From Paraburkholderia sp. D15 (lineage in GTDB: Bacteria > Pseudomonadota > Gammaproteobacteria > Burkholderiales > Burkholderiaceae), in contig NZ_CP110396.1 of NCBI RefSeq assembly GCF_029910215.1, forward strand, positions 1,736,001 to 1,800,000: DNA of 64,000 nt, read 5' to 3'. Position 1 is the stretch's first letter, and the number at the start of each line of letters is the position of its first letter. The notes under the pieces are model-generated. The model searched no databases, had not been told where the DNA came from, and saw nothing but the letters and a program-made list of their open reading frames with translations. This document shows positions 6,975 through 15,142 of the stretch, in pieces. The translations under genes were made by a program, and so were the position numbers.

Positions 6975-8687
6975 TCAGGCCAGATCCAGCGTCGTCGTCA
7001 AATCGCCGAGCGGTGCGAGGCCGTTGCCGGCGAATGCGCGGTCGCGCGCCACCACGCCGTCGAGCGGCGCCAATCCGTGCACGCGGCTGATCAATCGCAG
7101 AATCGAGTTCGTGTCGTACACGGTGTGATCGACGTAACCCTTCTTCGCGAGCGGCGACACCACCAGCGCGGGAATGCGCGAGCCCGGACCCCAGCGGTCG
7201 CCCTTCGGCGGCGATACCGGATCCCACCAGCCGCCGTTTTCGTCGACAGTGACGATCACGACGGTATTGGCCCACTGCGGTCCGCGCTGGATGTGGTCGA
7301 TCACCGCCGCAATGTGACGGTCGCCCGATTCGACGTCCGCGTAGCCGGCGTGCATGTTCAGGTCGCCCTGCGGCTTGTAGAAGGTCACGGCGGGCAGACG
7401 GCCCGCGTCGATGTCCGCGATCAGGCGATTGCTCGACGCCTCGTTGCCGAGCCCCGCGTCGCGCAGATGCCGGCTGCGCGCGGCCGTGCCCGGCGCGTAG
7501 TTGGCGAAGTAGTTGAACGGCTGATGGTGGTACTGGAAGTCCGGCACCGCGCCCGTGTCCTGATGGTCGAGCGCGTATTGCCACGCGCCGCTGTACCACG
7601 CCCAATCCACGCCTTTGTCCGTCAGCCGGTCGCCGATCGTCGCGTAGTGTTGCGGCGGCAGCACGCGCGGATTCGACAGGTCGGCGAGCGCGGGATCGCC
7701 GCCTTCCGCCGGCCGCACGTTGCTCGGCTGATACGGCGGCGCCATCGTGTTGACGGCGTAGCCGTCGGCGGTGAATGCGCCGTCGTTGACGAACTTGGGC
7801 GGACCGTCGAGCGCGGAGGCGGGCGAATCGTCGGCGAGCTTCAGGCGGGTGCCGGTCGGATCGTCGCCTTCGACGACCGAAGCAAGCTTCTTCGCCGGGC
7901 TATTGTGGATGTCCGGGTAAAACGGCGGCTGCGCCGAAATCAGGAAGATGTGGTTCATCCACGAGCCGCCGAAGGCCGCCATGAAGAAGTTGTCGCACAG
8001 CGTGTATTGCTGCGCGAGGCCCCACAAACGCAGCGAATCGGCGGAGTTGCGGTAGTGCCCCATCACGAGGCCGCCCGAGTCGCCCCACGCGGCGAACTGG
8101 TTGTTGCGGCCGGCGTTGATCTGCATCTGGTTCTGATAGAAGCGGTGCACCAGATCGCGCGTGATCACGCCAGTCGGCAGCGGCGCGCCGTGCGCATCGA
8201 CGATATGGAACGGCTGGTTGCGCAGACTGCCGATGTCCTTCTCGCCGATCATGTAGCGCTTGCCGTCCACTTCCTGCGCTTGCGGCACGAGTCCGCCCCA
8301 GATGGCGGGCAGACGCGGCAACGGCGTCCTGCCGTCGCGGTCGAGTTGCACGTAGCGTTCGGCACCGACCGAATCGAGCGGATGCTGGACGCCCGGGAAA
8401 TTGCCGTACAGGTTCGCGAAACTGCGGTTCTCCGCGTAAATCACGACGATCTGCTTGACCTGATCGTGCAGCGCCGCATCGAGACGCAGGTCGGCGGCGC
8501 TGCGCGGCGCGCCGTTGCTCGACAGCGCCGCGTCGGTCTTGCAGCCGGTCAGCGCGAGGCCGAGGCCGACCGCCGCGAGGCCGGTGAGAACGCGGCGGCG
8601 CTCGGGATCGTCGGGGGCGTTGCCCGAGAGATCGGCGCGATCGGCGAGTTCATGCTCGGGCGGCAAGCTGGAGTCTTTGTCGTTCAT
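6975..8687 (-). CDS. AcpA-like acid phosphatase / phosphoesterase-family lipoprotein
   Basis: The 570-residue protein belongs to the phosphoesterase family (PF04185) that includes acid phosphatase AcpA and bacterial phospholipases C. The active-site motif IVVIYAENRSFANLYG lies at about 80-95, and DENGGWWDPV, a metal-binding segment, further on. The N-terminus has twin Arg residues followed by a hydrophobic stretch and LALTGC at 44-49, which suggests Tat export and lipidation at Cys49. Its likely role is periplasmic phosphomonoester hydrolysis. A second family member, the phospholipase C at 59.1 kb, is much longer and only distantly similar. Confidence 0.88.
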   Translation of the reverse strand: MNDKDSSLPPEHELADRADLSGNAPDDPERRRVLTGLAAVGLGLALTGCKTDAALSSNGAPRSAADLRLDAALHDQVKQIVVIYAENRSFANLYGNFPGVQHPLDSVGAERYVQLDRDGRTPLPRLPAIWGGLVPQAQEVDGKRYMIGEKDIGSLRNQPFHIVDAHGAPLPTGVITRDLVHRFYQNQMQINAGRNNQFAAWGDSGGLVMGHYRNSADSLRLWGLAQQYTLCDNFFMAAFGGSWMNHIFLISAQPPFYPDIHNSPAKKLASVVEGDDPTGTRLKLADDSPASALDGPPKFVNDGAFTADGYAVNTMAPPYQPSNVRPAEGGDPALADLSNPRVLPPQHYATIGDRLTDKGVDWAWYSGAWQYALDHQDTGAVPDFQYHHQPFNYFANYAPGTAARSRHLRDAGLGNEASSNRLIADIDAGRLPAVTFYKPQGDLNMHAGYADVESGDRHIAAVIDHIQRGPQWANTVVIVTVDENGGWWDPVSPPKGDRWGPGSRIPALVVSPLAKKGYVDHTVYDTNSILRLISRVHGLAPLDGVVARDRAFAGNGLAPLGDLTTTLDLA

Positions 8688-8814
8688 CGGTCGTTTCCGT
8701 GAGGGATTCCGTGGTGGACGTGACGGGCCGGCACGTGCGGCCCGCAGGCGAGGGCGATGCCTTCGGCAATCGCCAAGGCAACGCTCGCGCAGGTGTTCAA
8801 GCCGTCAGGCACGC

Positions 8815-9102
8815 CTACGGCAGGCGACGCTTCACGCGCCAACTGTGGTGCGTTGCATCGATGGCAAACAACAGCCAATGTTTACTATCAACTGGGTGAC
8901 GCTTTTGTGTCGCGTAGCGGTCCACGCTCAATTCGAGCTCGTCGAATGCGCGCAGATGGCAGATGGCATTCGCGCCGGAGCCATCCGCGAATTCGACGAC
9001 GGCCGTTGCCGCGCGGGCCGACTCGGGCGGATGCGGAATGTTGACCGCGCAGCCCGGATAAAGGTGCGAGTCGGCAACCTGAATCTGGATGGAGTGAGAC
9101 AT
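8815..9102 (-). CDS. Hypothetical protein
   Basis: The 95-residue protein begins MSHSIQIQVADSHLYPGC and contains a strand-rich middle (TAVVEFADGSGANAICHL). I recognise no domain. The frame stays open upstream to 9480, but the ATG at 9102 has GGAGGCC about 10 bases upstream on its strand and the upstream part reads like an antisense shadow, so I start here. It lies 127 bases upstream of the AcpA-like gene on the same strand. Confidence 0.55.
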   Translation of the reverse strand: MSHSIQIQVADSHLYPGCAVNIPHPPESARAATAVVEFADGSGANAICHLRAFDELELSVDRYATQKRHPVDSKHWLLFAIDATHHSWRVKRRLP

Positions 9103-9333
9103 GACGGGCCTCCGGACGCTTGAACGGAGCGAGCACGCGACGCCGACGCATCGCGCGATGGACCGCATGGAAGAATAGCACCGGGCGAAACGCTTGCGAC
9201 ACGACAAAATGCCTGCGCGAGCGAGCAACACGCGGTCGTGCGGCGCCGCACACAGCGCGTCGCGGCTGGCGCCCGAGCCCGCTCCGATCTCTGAAGCCCG
9301 CATGCTTCGCGCTATCATGCTGATCTGACTACG

Positions 9334-10353
9334 ATGAACAGAAAAGCGGCAGCCAAGATGGCCAAAGAAGAGCAGACAGGAGCGGGACGCAAGCCGGCGA
9401 GACCACGCGTGGCGGCGACATCGGCGGCGCGCGACGAGGCGGCAACGGCCGCCCAGGCACACGGCGTCGAGCCCGCCCACGCCACGGAATCCACCGATCC
9501 CGCCGACGACGACAGCGCCGGCGGTTCGACCTACCTCGTGCCGGGCCTCGAACGCGGCCTGCGCATTCTTGCGGAGTTCAGCGCGCGCGAGCCGGTGCTC
9601 GGCGCGCCTGAATTGTCGAAGCGGATCGGCATTCCGCGCACCACCACTTTCCGCCTGTTGCAGACGCTCGAAGCGCTGGGTTTTCTCGAACGCGTCAATG
9701 GCGACCGCTATTTTCGTCTGAGCGTCGCGGTGCTGCGGCTCGGCTTCGAGTATCTGAGTTCGCTCGAGCTGACCGATGTCGGTACACCAATTCTCGAACG
9801 GCTGCGCGACGCCACGGGCTTAAGCACGCATCTGCTGATACGCGATCAGCGCGACGTGGTGTTCGTGGCCAAGGCGCAAACCCATGAACCGATGTTCAGC
9901 TCGGTGAAGGTCCACGTCGGCACGCGTCTGCCGGCCCATGCGACCGTGCACGGCCAGGTGCTGATGGGCGATCTGAGTTTCGAGGCCTTACGCCAGTTGT
10001 ACCCGGAGCCGCAACTCGAACGCTATACCGAACGCACGCCGGCGACCGTCGAGGAACTGTATGGCCGCGTGCGCGAAAGCGCGGCGCTCGGTTATGCGGT
10101 GAGCGAGGCATCGTTCGAGCGGGGTATTTCGGTGGTGAGCGCACCGGTACGCGATCAAAGCGGCAAGATCGCCGCCGCCTTGACGGTGACGATTCCGCGT
10201 TCGGATATCGGCGAGGCGGAAGAACGCGAGCCGTTGATCATCGCGGTGTGCCAGGCAGCGCTCGAATTGTCCGAGCGTTTGTCCTACCGGCCGCGTGCGG
10301 ACGATCCGACCGCCGCGCAGGCGCGTCGCCGGCCGGTGACGGCGCACTACTGA
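9334..10353 (+). CDS. IclR-family transcriptional regulator 1
   Basis: The 339-residue protein has a disordered Ala-rich N-terminal extension (1-65), a winged helix (about 70-130, APELSKRIGIPRTTTFRLLQ), and the C-terminal IclR ligand-binding domain (about 145-320, with LPAHATVHGQVLMGD and GYAVSEASFERGISVVSAPV). It is a close paralogue of the second IclR at 16139, and the recognition helices are nearly identical. That suggests both may bind the same operators, for which the 16-bp elements at 11.67-11.97 kb are candidates. It is convergent with the porin across a shared terminator. Confidence 0.92.
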   Translation: MNRKAAAKMAKEEQTGAGRKPARPRVAATSAARDEAATAAQAHGVEPAHATESTDPADDDSAGGSTYLVPGLERGLRILAEFSAREPVLGAPELSKRIGIPRTTTFRLLQTLEALGFLERVNGDRYFRLSVAVLRLGFEYLSSLELTDVGTPILERLRDATGLSTHLLIRDQRDVVFVAKAQTHEPMFSSVKVHVGTRLPAHATVHGQVLMGDLSFEALRQLYPEPQLERYTERTPATVEELYGRVRESAALGYAVSEASFERGISVVSAPVRDQSGKIAAALTVTIPRSDIGEAEEREPLIIAVCQAALELSERLSYRPRADDPTAAQARRRPVTAHY

Positions 10354-10390
10354 TCGAACCGCTTGCTGGCGCGACGACGACTCGCTGGTG

Positions 10391-10434
10391 AAAACAAAGG
10401 CCCGGCTGTGAAAACAGCCGGGCCTTTGTTTTTT
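10391..10434. terminator. Bidirectional terminator between iclR and porin
   Basis: AAAGGCCCGGCTG pairs perfectly with CAGCCGGGCCTTT around a 6-base loop, with A-rich sequence before and T-rich sequence (TGTTTTTT) after. It can serve the IclR gene on the plus strand and the convergent porin gene on the minus strand. Confidence 0.92.
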
Positions 10435-10479
10435 ACATCGCTAGCGTTCGGACATCGACGACGTCGGAACATCAGGACA

Positions 10480-11553
10480 TCAGAACGAGTGATGGATACC
10501 CGTCAGGAAGATCGTCTGATTGCGGCCGCTCGATACGCCCGCGGTAAAGAACGCGGCGTCCGTGTTCGAGCCCGCGCGCTCATAGAGCGCGTTCACGTAC
10601 AACTGCGTCGACTTCGACAGCGAGTAGATATCGCCGATCTCGAACTGGGTCCAGCGATGGCCAGCCAGCGTCGTCGTCGCTGCACCGCCGGCGATGCTGT
10701 TGAACGGCGTGAACTGATAATTCGCGCCCGCATCGTAGCTCTGGTACGTATCCGAATGACCCGCGTATTCCAGCTTCACGCGTGTGTACAAGCCATGCAC
10801 CAGCAGCTTGCCGAACTGATACGACGCGCCGGCGCCCATGTTCTCGACCTTGTCGGCCGTGTAATTCGCGGCGGCCACGCCCTGGAAGTTGGCGATACCG
10901 GTCGTGACGATGGACGGCGTGCGGTTGTGCTCATTTGCATACGTCGCGCCGGCCTTGAACGGACCGTTCTCGTAGGTCAACGCGAAGCTCAGCGTCTTGC
11001 CCGTCGAGAAGTTGGTCGTGTTGCCGAGTCCCATCATCGCGCCGACCGAAAAGCCGGCGAAATTCGCCGAGCGGAATTTGACGGAGTTGTCGAACGGCAC
11101 CACGCCCGTATCCGCGAGTTCGTCGATATTGCCCGGATGGAACGCGTACCAGCTTGCGGCCAGATAGGCGGTGCTCAGCGGGTCCAGCACGTCGAAGCTG
11201 AACGGCGTCTGATGGCCGAGCGTGATCGAGCCGATGCTGTTCGAGCTCAGCCCGACAAAAGCCTGCCGGTTGAACAGCACGCCGGATTTAGCGAATGCGC
11301 CCGTGTTCGTATAGAAACCGTTCTCCAGCTGGAAAACCGTCTTCAGGCCGCCGCCCAGATCTTCCACGCCCTTCAGGCCCCAGCGGTCCGGCTGCATATT
11401 GCCCTGTTCCTCGATCCACTTCGAACTGCCGCCCGCATTGCTGATGTACGCGATACCGGCATCCAGGCTGCCGTATAGCGTCACACTGCTCTGCGCCCAT
11501 GCGCCCGTCGTTGCGCAGATTGCCGTCAAGCCGGCTGCAATGATGTGCTTCAC
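10480..11553 (-). CDS. Gram-negative outer-membrane porin (Burkholderia OmpC-like)
   Basis: The 357-residue protein has a signal peptide (about 1-20, ending GAWAQ) followed by SSVTLYGSLDAGIAYISNAG, the classic first strand of betaproteobacterial trimeric porins. It ends in an aromatic residue (HHSF), as required for BAM-mediated insertion. Alternating beta strands with GLSSNSIGSITLGHQ fill the middle. The start is a GTG at 11553 with GGAGA 7 bases upstream. It is divergent from the oxygenase cluster across a regulatory region of about 440 bases, so it probably admits the substrate of that pathway. Confidence 0.93.
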   Translation of the reverse strand: MKHIIAAGLTAICATTGAWAQSSVTLYGSLDAGIAYISNAGGSSKWIEEQGNMQPDRWGLKGVEDLGGGLKTVFQLENGFYTNTGAFAKSGVLFNRQAFVGLSSNSIGSITLGHQTPFSFDVLDPLSTAYLAASWYAFHPGNIDELADTGVVPFDNSVKFRSANFAGFSVGAMMGLGNTTNFSTGKTLSFALTYENGPFKAGATYANEHNRTPSIVTTGIANFQGVAAANYTADKVENMGAGASYQFGKLLVHGLYTRVKLEYAGHSDTYQSYDAGANYQFTPFNSIAGGAATTTLAGHRWTQFEIGDIYSLSKSTQLYVNALYERAGSNTDAAFFTAGVSSGRNQTIFLTGIHHSF

Positions 11554-11666
11554 CGTTGGTTCTCCTGATCACACGACGGTCGGCTCGCGCCGCATGCGTC
11601 GTCCCTGATCCTTGCTTTGGGGTTAATGCAGTTCTGGGTTTATGCGCCAAAACCGCTACGCTTTAT

Positions 11667-11701
11667 GTTCCACCTATGGGCGTCTGTATCGCCTATGGAA
11701 A
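11667..11701. promoter_or_regulatory. Two related 16-bp elements at the porin promoter
   Basis: GTTCCACCTATGGGCG (11667-11682) and GTATCGCCTATGGAAA (11686-11701) share the pattern GTNNCNNCTATGG and start 19 bases apart. They lie just downstream of the proposed porin -10. A third, fully palindromic version lies at the ferredoxin promoter. Confidence 0.5.
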
Positions 11702-11727
11702 AGTATAGTGAGTCTGGAAGTGGTCAA
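11700..11727 (-). promoter_or_regulatory. Candidate porin promoter
   Basis: On the minus strand TTGACC (11727-11722) is followed after 16 bases by TACTTT (11705-11700). The start of transcription would fall within the paired 16-bp elements. The porin start codon is about 140 bases downstream. Confidence 0.4.
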
Positions 11728-11903
11728 AATAAATTTTCGGACCCCGTACAAACCCGTAGCGTGGTTCGCGTATTCGTCTGCAAAAAACGCCGGAATCAAG
11801 CGCCAGAAGGCGCTGCGGCACATGGACGGATTCAAGCCGGAACACGCAATGCTGTGTTGCGAATGCGACAGTCGGTGTTTTCCCCAGGCGTTCCAGATTT
11901 TTA

Positions 11904-11932
11904 TTTTTTCTCGCGAAAGCCGCTCCTATAAT
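11904..11932 (+). promoter_or_regulatory. Candidate promoter of the oxygenase cluster
   Basis: A perfect -10 hexamer TATAAT lies at 11927-11932. The matching -35 position, 17 bases upstream, is only T-rich (TTTTTT), which suggests an activator or weak basal activity. The region is distinctly AT-rich compared with its surroundings. Confidence 0.5.
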
Positions 11933-11949
11933 TATCCATACACGAACTG

Positions 11950-11969
11950 ATGTTCCTTGTATGGAACAT
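11950..11969. promoter_or_regulatory. 20-bp palindromic operator, probably for an IclR regulator
   Basis: ATGTTCCTTGTATGGAACAT has perfect 7-base arms around a 6-base centre and lies about 18 bases after the -10, where a repressor would block transcription. A near-match in the opposite orientation (GTTCGTGTATGGATAA on the minus strand, 11947-11932) overlaps the -10 itself. Two IclR genes flank or lie within the cluster. Confidence 0.6.
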
Positions 11970-11992
11970 AAGGCTTCAGGAGAAGGCGAGAA

Positions 11993-12307
11993 ATGACTGA
12001 ACAATGGCGCTGCGCCGGCCATGCCGGCGACCTGTCCGACGACGCGCCGATCGAGTTCAAGCTCGACGGCACCGAGATCGGCATCTACAAGGTGGGCGAT
12101 GCGCTATACGCGCTGGAAAACGTCTGCCCTCATGCGTACGCGTTGCTGACGCAGGGCTTTATCGACGGCGACACGGTCGAGTGCCCGCTGCACGAAGCCG
12201 TGTTCCATATCCCGACCGGCAAGTGCCTGAAAGAACCCGGCGGCCGCGACCTGAAGATGTACTCGGTACGTCTCGCCGGTGAAGAAATCCAGATCAAGGT
12301 GGAATGA
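11993..12307 (+). CDS. Rieske [2Fe-2S] ferredoxin of a three-component oxygenase
   Basis: The 104-residue soluble ferredoxin has the Rieske ligands Cys45-x-His47 and Cys64-x-x-His67 (CPH and CPLH), which place it among the electron carriers of ring-hydroxylating dioxygenases. It should pass electrons from the FAD reductase encoded at 22906 to the oxygenase at 12669. AGGAG lies about 10 bases before the ATG. It is the first gene of the long cluster and directly follows the palindromic operator. Confidence 0.93.
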   Translation: MTEQWRCAGHAGDLSDDAPIEFKLDGTEIGIYKVGDALYALENVCPHAYALLTQGFIDGDTVECPLHEAVFHIPTGKCLKEPGGRDLKMYSVRLAGEEIQIKVE

Positions 12308-12308
12308 C

Positions 12309-12620
12309 ATGCGAGAGCAAATCGTGAACTTCAATCCCTTCCTGAAGCCGTGGCTCGCGCCGCAGCCGAACAACGTCGCGGGCAAGGGCGTGATCGAGAA
12401 ACCGGGCGAAACCGGCAACTTCATCTGGCAAACGCGCAAGGCCGAGCCGACCCAATACGAGAACGATTTCGGCGATGCGCTCGAAAAAGTGTTCGAGGCT
12501 GGCGCGACGGAATTGCAGGAAGTGGCCGACGGGTTGAATCGCGTGGGTTTCCGTACGCCGGAAGGCAATGCGTGGAACGCCGAGCGCCTCGCCGCCGAAT
12601 TCCGCCTGCTCGCCGAATAG
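12309..12620 (+). CDS. Small recombinase-like helix-turn-helix protein
   Basis: The 103-residue protein ends in a segment (ELQEVADGLNRVGFRTPEGNAWNAERLAAEF) like the small helix-turn-helix found near the end of serine recombinases. No resolvase catalytic domain is present, so recombination is not expected. The start is the ATG at 12309, one base after the ferredoxin stop. Its position between ferredoxin and oxygenase alpha suggests a role tied to the oxygenase, perhaps as an accessory subunit or regulator, but this is inference from context only. Confidence 0.7.
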   Translation: MREQIVNFNPFLKPWLAPQPNNVAGKGVIEKPGETGNFIWQTRKAEPTQYENDFGDALEKVFEAGATELQEVADGLNRVGFRTPEGNAWNAERLAAEFRLLAE

Positions 12621-12668
12621 GCGCGCATTTCCGAACACGTTCACCGCTTTCGTTTCTGGAGTCTGTTC

Positions 12669-13781
12669 ATGACGTCCCCCCATACCGCTCAAGGCCCGGA
12701 CCAATCCGCGGCCGATCCGATCCAGGCTTACCTGGACAAAGGTCTGCGCAACTACTGGTATCCCGTCGCGCCGAGCTGGCAAGTCGGCGACGCGCCGGTC
12801 GGCATCACGCGCCTCGGCGATCAGATCGTCCTGTGGCGCGATAAGGAAGGCCACGTCCACGCGCTCGAAGACCGCTGCCCGCATCGCGGCGCGCGTCTGT
12901 CGCTCGGCTGGAATCTCGGCGGCAGCGTCGCGTGCTGGTATCACGGCATCGAGATCGACGGCAGCGGCGAGGTCACGAAAGTGCCGGCTGTCTCGAACTG
13001 TCCGCTGGAAGGGCAGAAGTGCGTGAAGTCCTATCCGGTCGAAGAGCATGCCGGCGCGATCTTCCTGTGGTTCGGCGACGACGCACACAAGCAGCCCACG
13101 CCGCTCGCGCTGCCGGAAGAACTGGTCGGCGAGGAATACGCGAACTTCCTGTGCATGTCGAACTGGAAGTGCAATTACCAGTACGCGATCGACAACGTGA
13201 TGGACCCGATGCACGGCGCCTACCTGCATGCCACGTCGCACTCGATGGCCGAAGGCGACAAGCAGGCCGACATGCGCGTGCGCAAAACGGAAACCGGCTT
13301 GATGTTCGAGAAAGTCGGCCAGCGCGACGTGAACTTCGACTGGGTGGAACTCGGCGAAACCGGTTGCCTGTGGATGCGTCTCGCGATTCCGTACAAGAAG
13401 AAGTTCGGCCCGGGCGGCAACTTCGGGATCATCGGCTTCGCCGTTCCCGTCGATGAAAACCATTGCCAGGTGTACTTCTGGCGGACGCGCAAGGTGTCGG
13501 GCTGGCAGCGCGACGCGTGGCGCTTCATGTATCGCAATCGTCTGGAAGGTCTGCATTGGGCGGTGCTGGAACAAGACCGCTACGTGCTGGAAAGCATGGC
13601 GCCGAATGCGCGCGAACACGAATTCCTCTATCAGCACGATGTCGGCATGACGCGCGTGCGTCGCATGTTGCGTCAACGCGCGCAGCAGGATTTCGCCGCA
13701 CTGGATGCGCATCGCGCGCAAACGGCGAGCGCGGCGCCGGGCGCCGCCGCTACCGCCGACGCGAGCCACAGCCATGCATAA
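12669..13781 (+). CDS. Rieske non-haem iron oxygenase, alpha subunit
   Basis: The 370-residue protein has the Rieske ligands C70-P-H72 and C89-W-Y-H92. The mononuclear iron site is DPMHGAYLH (Asp179, His182, His187). It belongs to the single-subunit (phthalate/vanillate-like) oxygenases, because no beta-subunit gene is present. It would hydroxylate an aromatic ring or demethylate a substituent, using electrons from the upstream ferredoxin. The last 25 residues are an Ala-rich tail. It overlaps the following dehydrogenase gene by 8 bases. Confidence 0.92.
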   Translation: MTSPHTAQGPDQSAADPIQAYLDKGLRNYWYPVAPSWQVGDAPVGITRLGDQIVLWRDKEGHVHALEDRCPHRGARLSLGWNLGGSVACWYHGIEIDGSGEVTKVPAVSNCPLEGQKCVKSYPVEEHAGAIFLWFGDDAHKQPTPLALPEELVGEEYANFLCMSNWKCNYQYAIDNVMDPMHGAYLHATSHSMAEGDKQADMRVRKTETGLMFEKVGQRDVNFDWVELGETGCLWMRLAIPYKKKFGPGGNFGIIGFAVPVDENHCQVYFWRTRKVSGWQRDAWRFMYRNRLEGLHWAVLEQDRYVLESMAPNAREHEFLYQHDVGMTRVRRMLRQRAQQDFAALDAHRAQTASAAPGAAATADASHSHA

Positions 13782-14541
13782 CGACGCGTTCGCAGCGCTC
13801 CACGGCCGGCGCGTTCTCGTGACCGGCGGCGCGCGCGGTCTCGGCGCGGCGTTCGTGCGCGCGTTGGCGCAGGCCGGCGCGCACACCGTGTTCGGCGACG
13901 TGCTGCACGACGAAGGCAACGCGCTGGCCGCATCGCTGGGTGAGCAGGGACACGCCGTCACCTATCTGCCGCTCGATCTTGCCGATCCCGCGAGCGTCGC
14001 GCAATTCGCGCAGCAAGGCGCGCAACGCCTCGGCGGTCTGGACGCGCTGATCAACAACGCGGCGATCACCCATTCCGGCGGCAAATTCGCCGACGAGTTG
14101 TCCATCGACACGTGGGACGCGGTGATGAACGTCAACGTGCGCGGCACGTGGCTGATGAGCACCGCCGCGCTGCCGTATCTGCGCGAGTCGGGGCGCGGCA
14201 GCATCGTCAACATCGCGTCGGACACGGCGCTGTGGGGCGCGCCGAAGCTGCTCGCCTATGTCGCCAGCAAGGGCGCGGTGATCGCGATGACGCGCTCGCT
14301 CGCGCGCGAGTTCGGCGCGCACAAAGTGACCGTGAATGCGATCGCGCCGGGCCTCACCGAAGTCGAGGCGACCGCCTACGTGCCCGCCGAGCGTCACCAG
14401 TATTACCTGCAAGGCCGCGCGTTGCCGCGCGCTCAAGTGCCCGACGACGTCACCGGGCCCGTGCTGTTCCTGTTGTCCGATGCCGCGCGCTTCGTGACCG
14501 GCCAGTTGCTGCCGGTGAACGGCGGCTTCGTGATGAATTGA
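13774..14541 (+). CDS. Short-chain dehydrogenase/reductase 1
   Basis: The 255-residue classical SDR has the cofactor motif VTGGARGLGAA near the N-terminus, NNAAI, a catalytic Ser in IVNIASD, and Y-x-x-x-K as YVASKG. The Asp in GDVLHDEG after the second strand favours NAD. In this cluster it may oxidise a cis-dihydrodiol or an alcohol made by the oxygenase. The ATG at 13774 lies inside the end of the oxygenase gene; an in-frame upstream extension belongs to that gene's sequence. Confidence 0.9.
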   Translation: MHNDAFAALHGRRVLVTGGARGLGAAFVRALAQAGAHTVFGDVLHDEGNALAASLGEQGHAVTYLPLDLADPASVAQFAQQGAQRLGGLDALINNAAITHSGGKFADELSIDTWDAVMNVNVRGTWLMSTAALPYLRESGRGSIVNIASDTALWGAPKLLAYVASKGAVIAMTRSLAREFGAHKVTVNAIAPGLTEVEATAYVPAERHQYYLQGRALPRAQVPDDVTGPVLFLLSDAARFVTGQLLPVNGGFVMN

Positions 14542-14567
14542 TCATGTCGAATCCAAAGGAGAAAGAG

Positions 14568-15095
14568 ATGGCGGACGCCGATATCGAACGCAAGTCGTGG
14601 GACCAACCCGCGGACGCGAGCTTTGCCCAGTGGCTGGACAGCCGCGTCGCGCGGCTGGAAACGCGTCGCTACGACTGGGACGCGCTGAAGTTTCAGGCCG
14701 ACTACGACCCGAAGTACCGCCGCGCGCAAATGCGCTACGTCGGCACGGGCGGCACGGGCGTCGCGAAGGACATGAACACGGTCCCCGCCGGCGGCTTCAC
14801 GTTTTCGACGATGGTGATTCCGGCCGGCAACATTGGCCCGAGCCATATTCATCGGGATGTCGAAGAAATCTTCTTCGTGCTGCGCGGCAAGATGAAAGTG
14901 GTTTGCGAGAAAGACGGCGAGACGTGGGAAGCGGTGCTCGGCGAACGCGATCTGATCTCGGTGCCGCCGGGTGTGTATCGCACGGAAATCAACATTGGCG
15001 AGGAAGACGCGCTGATGTGCGTGATGCTCGGTTCGCCGAAGCCGATCACGCCGACGTATCCGCCGGATTCGCCGCTCGCCCAGCTCAAGCGCTAG
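14568..15095 (+). CDS. Cupin-domain protein of the oxygenase cluster
   Basis: The 175-residue protein has a single beta-barrel cupin. The metal-binding pattern is GPSHIHRDVEEIFFVLRG in motif 1 and a YRTEIN segment in motif 2, where the usual His is missing or replaced. The start at 14568 is chosen over the ATG at 14544 because GGAG sits 6 bases before it. Cupins in such clusters act as ring-cleaving dioxygenases, isomerases or decarboxylation helpers; which applies here is not clear. It follows the SDR gene by 26 bases. Confidence 0.85.
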   Translation: MADADIERKSWDQPADASFAQWLDSRVARLETRRYDWDALKFQADYDPKYRRAQMRYVGTGGTGVAKDMNTVPAGGFTFSTMVIPAGNIGPSHIHRDVEEIFFVLRGKMKVVCEKDGETWEAVLGERDLISVPPGVYRTEINIGEEDALMCVMLGSPKPITPTYPPDSPLAQLKR

Positions 15096-15142
15096 ACACT
15101 GAACGCCATTTTTTTGTCGTGACGACACCCACGAAGGAAATC

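Noticed and set aside
6780..8702. 640-codon open frame on the plus strand opposite the AcpA-like gene
   Set aside because: It is rich in Arg, Val and His with no domain, and mirrors the third-codon-position GC of the real gene on the other strand.
8815..9480. Long 221-codon version of the 95-residue protein
   Set aside because: The upstream 126 codons overlap the IclR start and read like an antisense frame; the internal ATG at 9102 has a ribosome binding site.
12294..13961. 555-codon frame opposite the oxygenase alpha gene
   Set aside because: Same shadow effect; the oxygenase frame has clear metal-ligand motifs and fits the operon.
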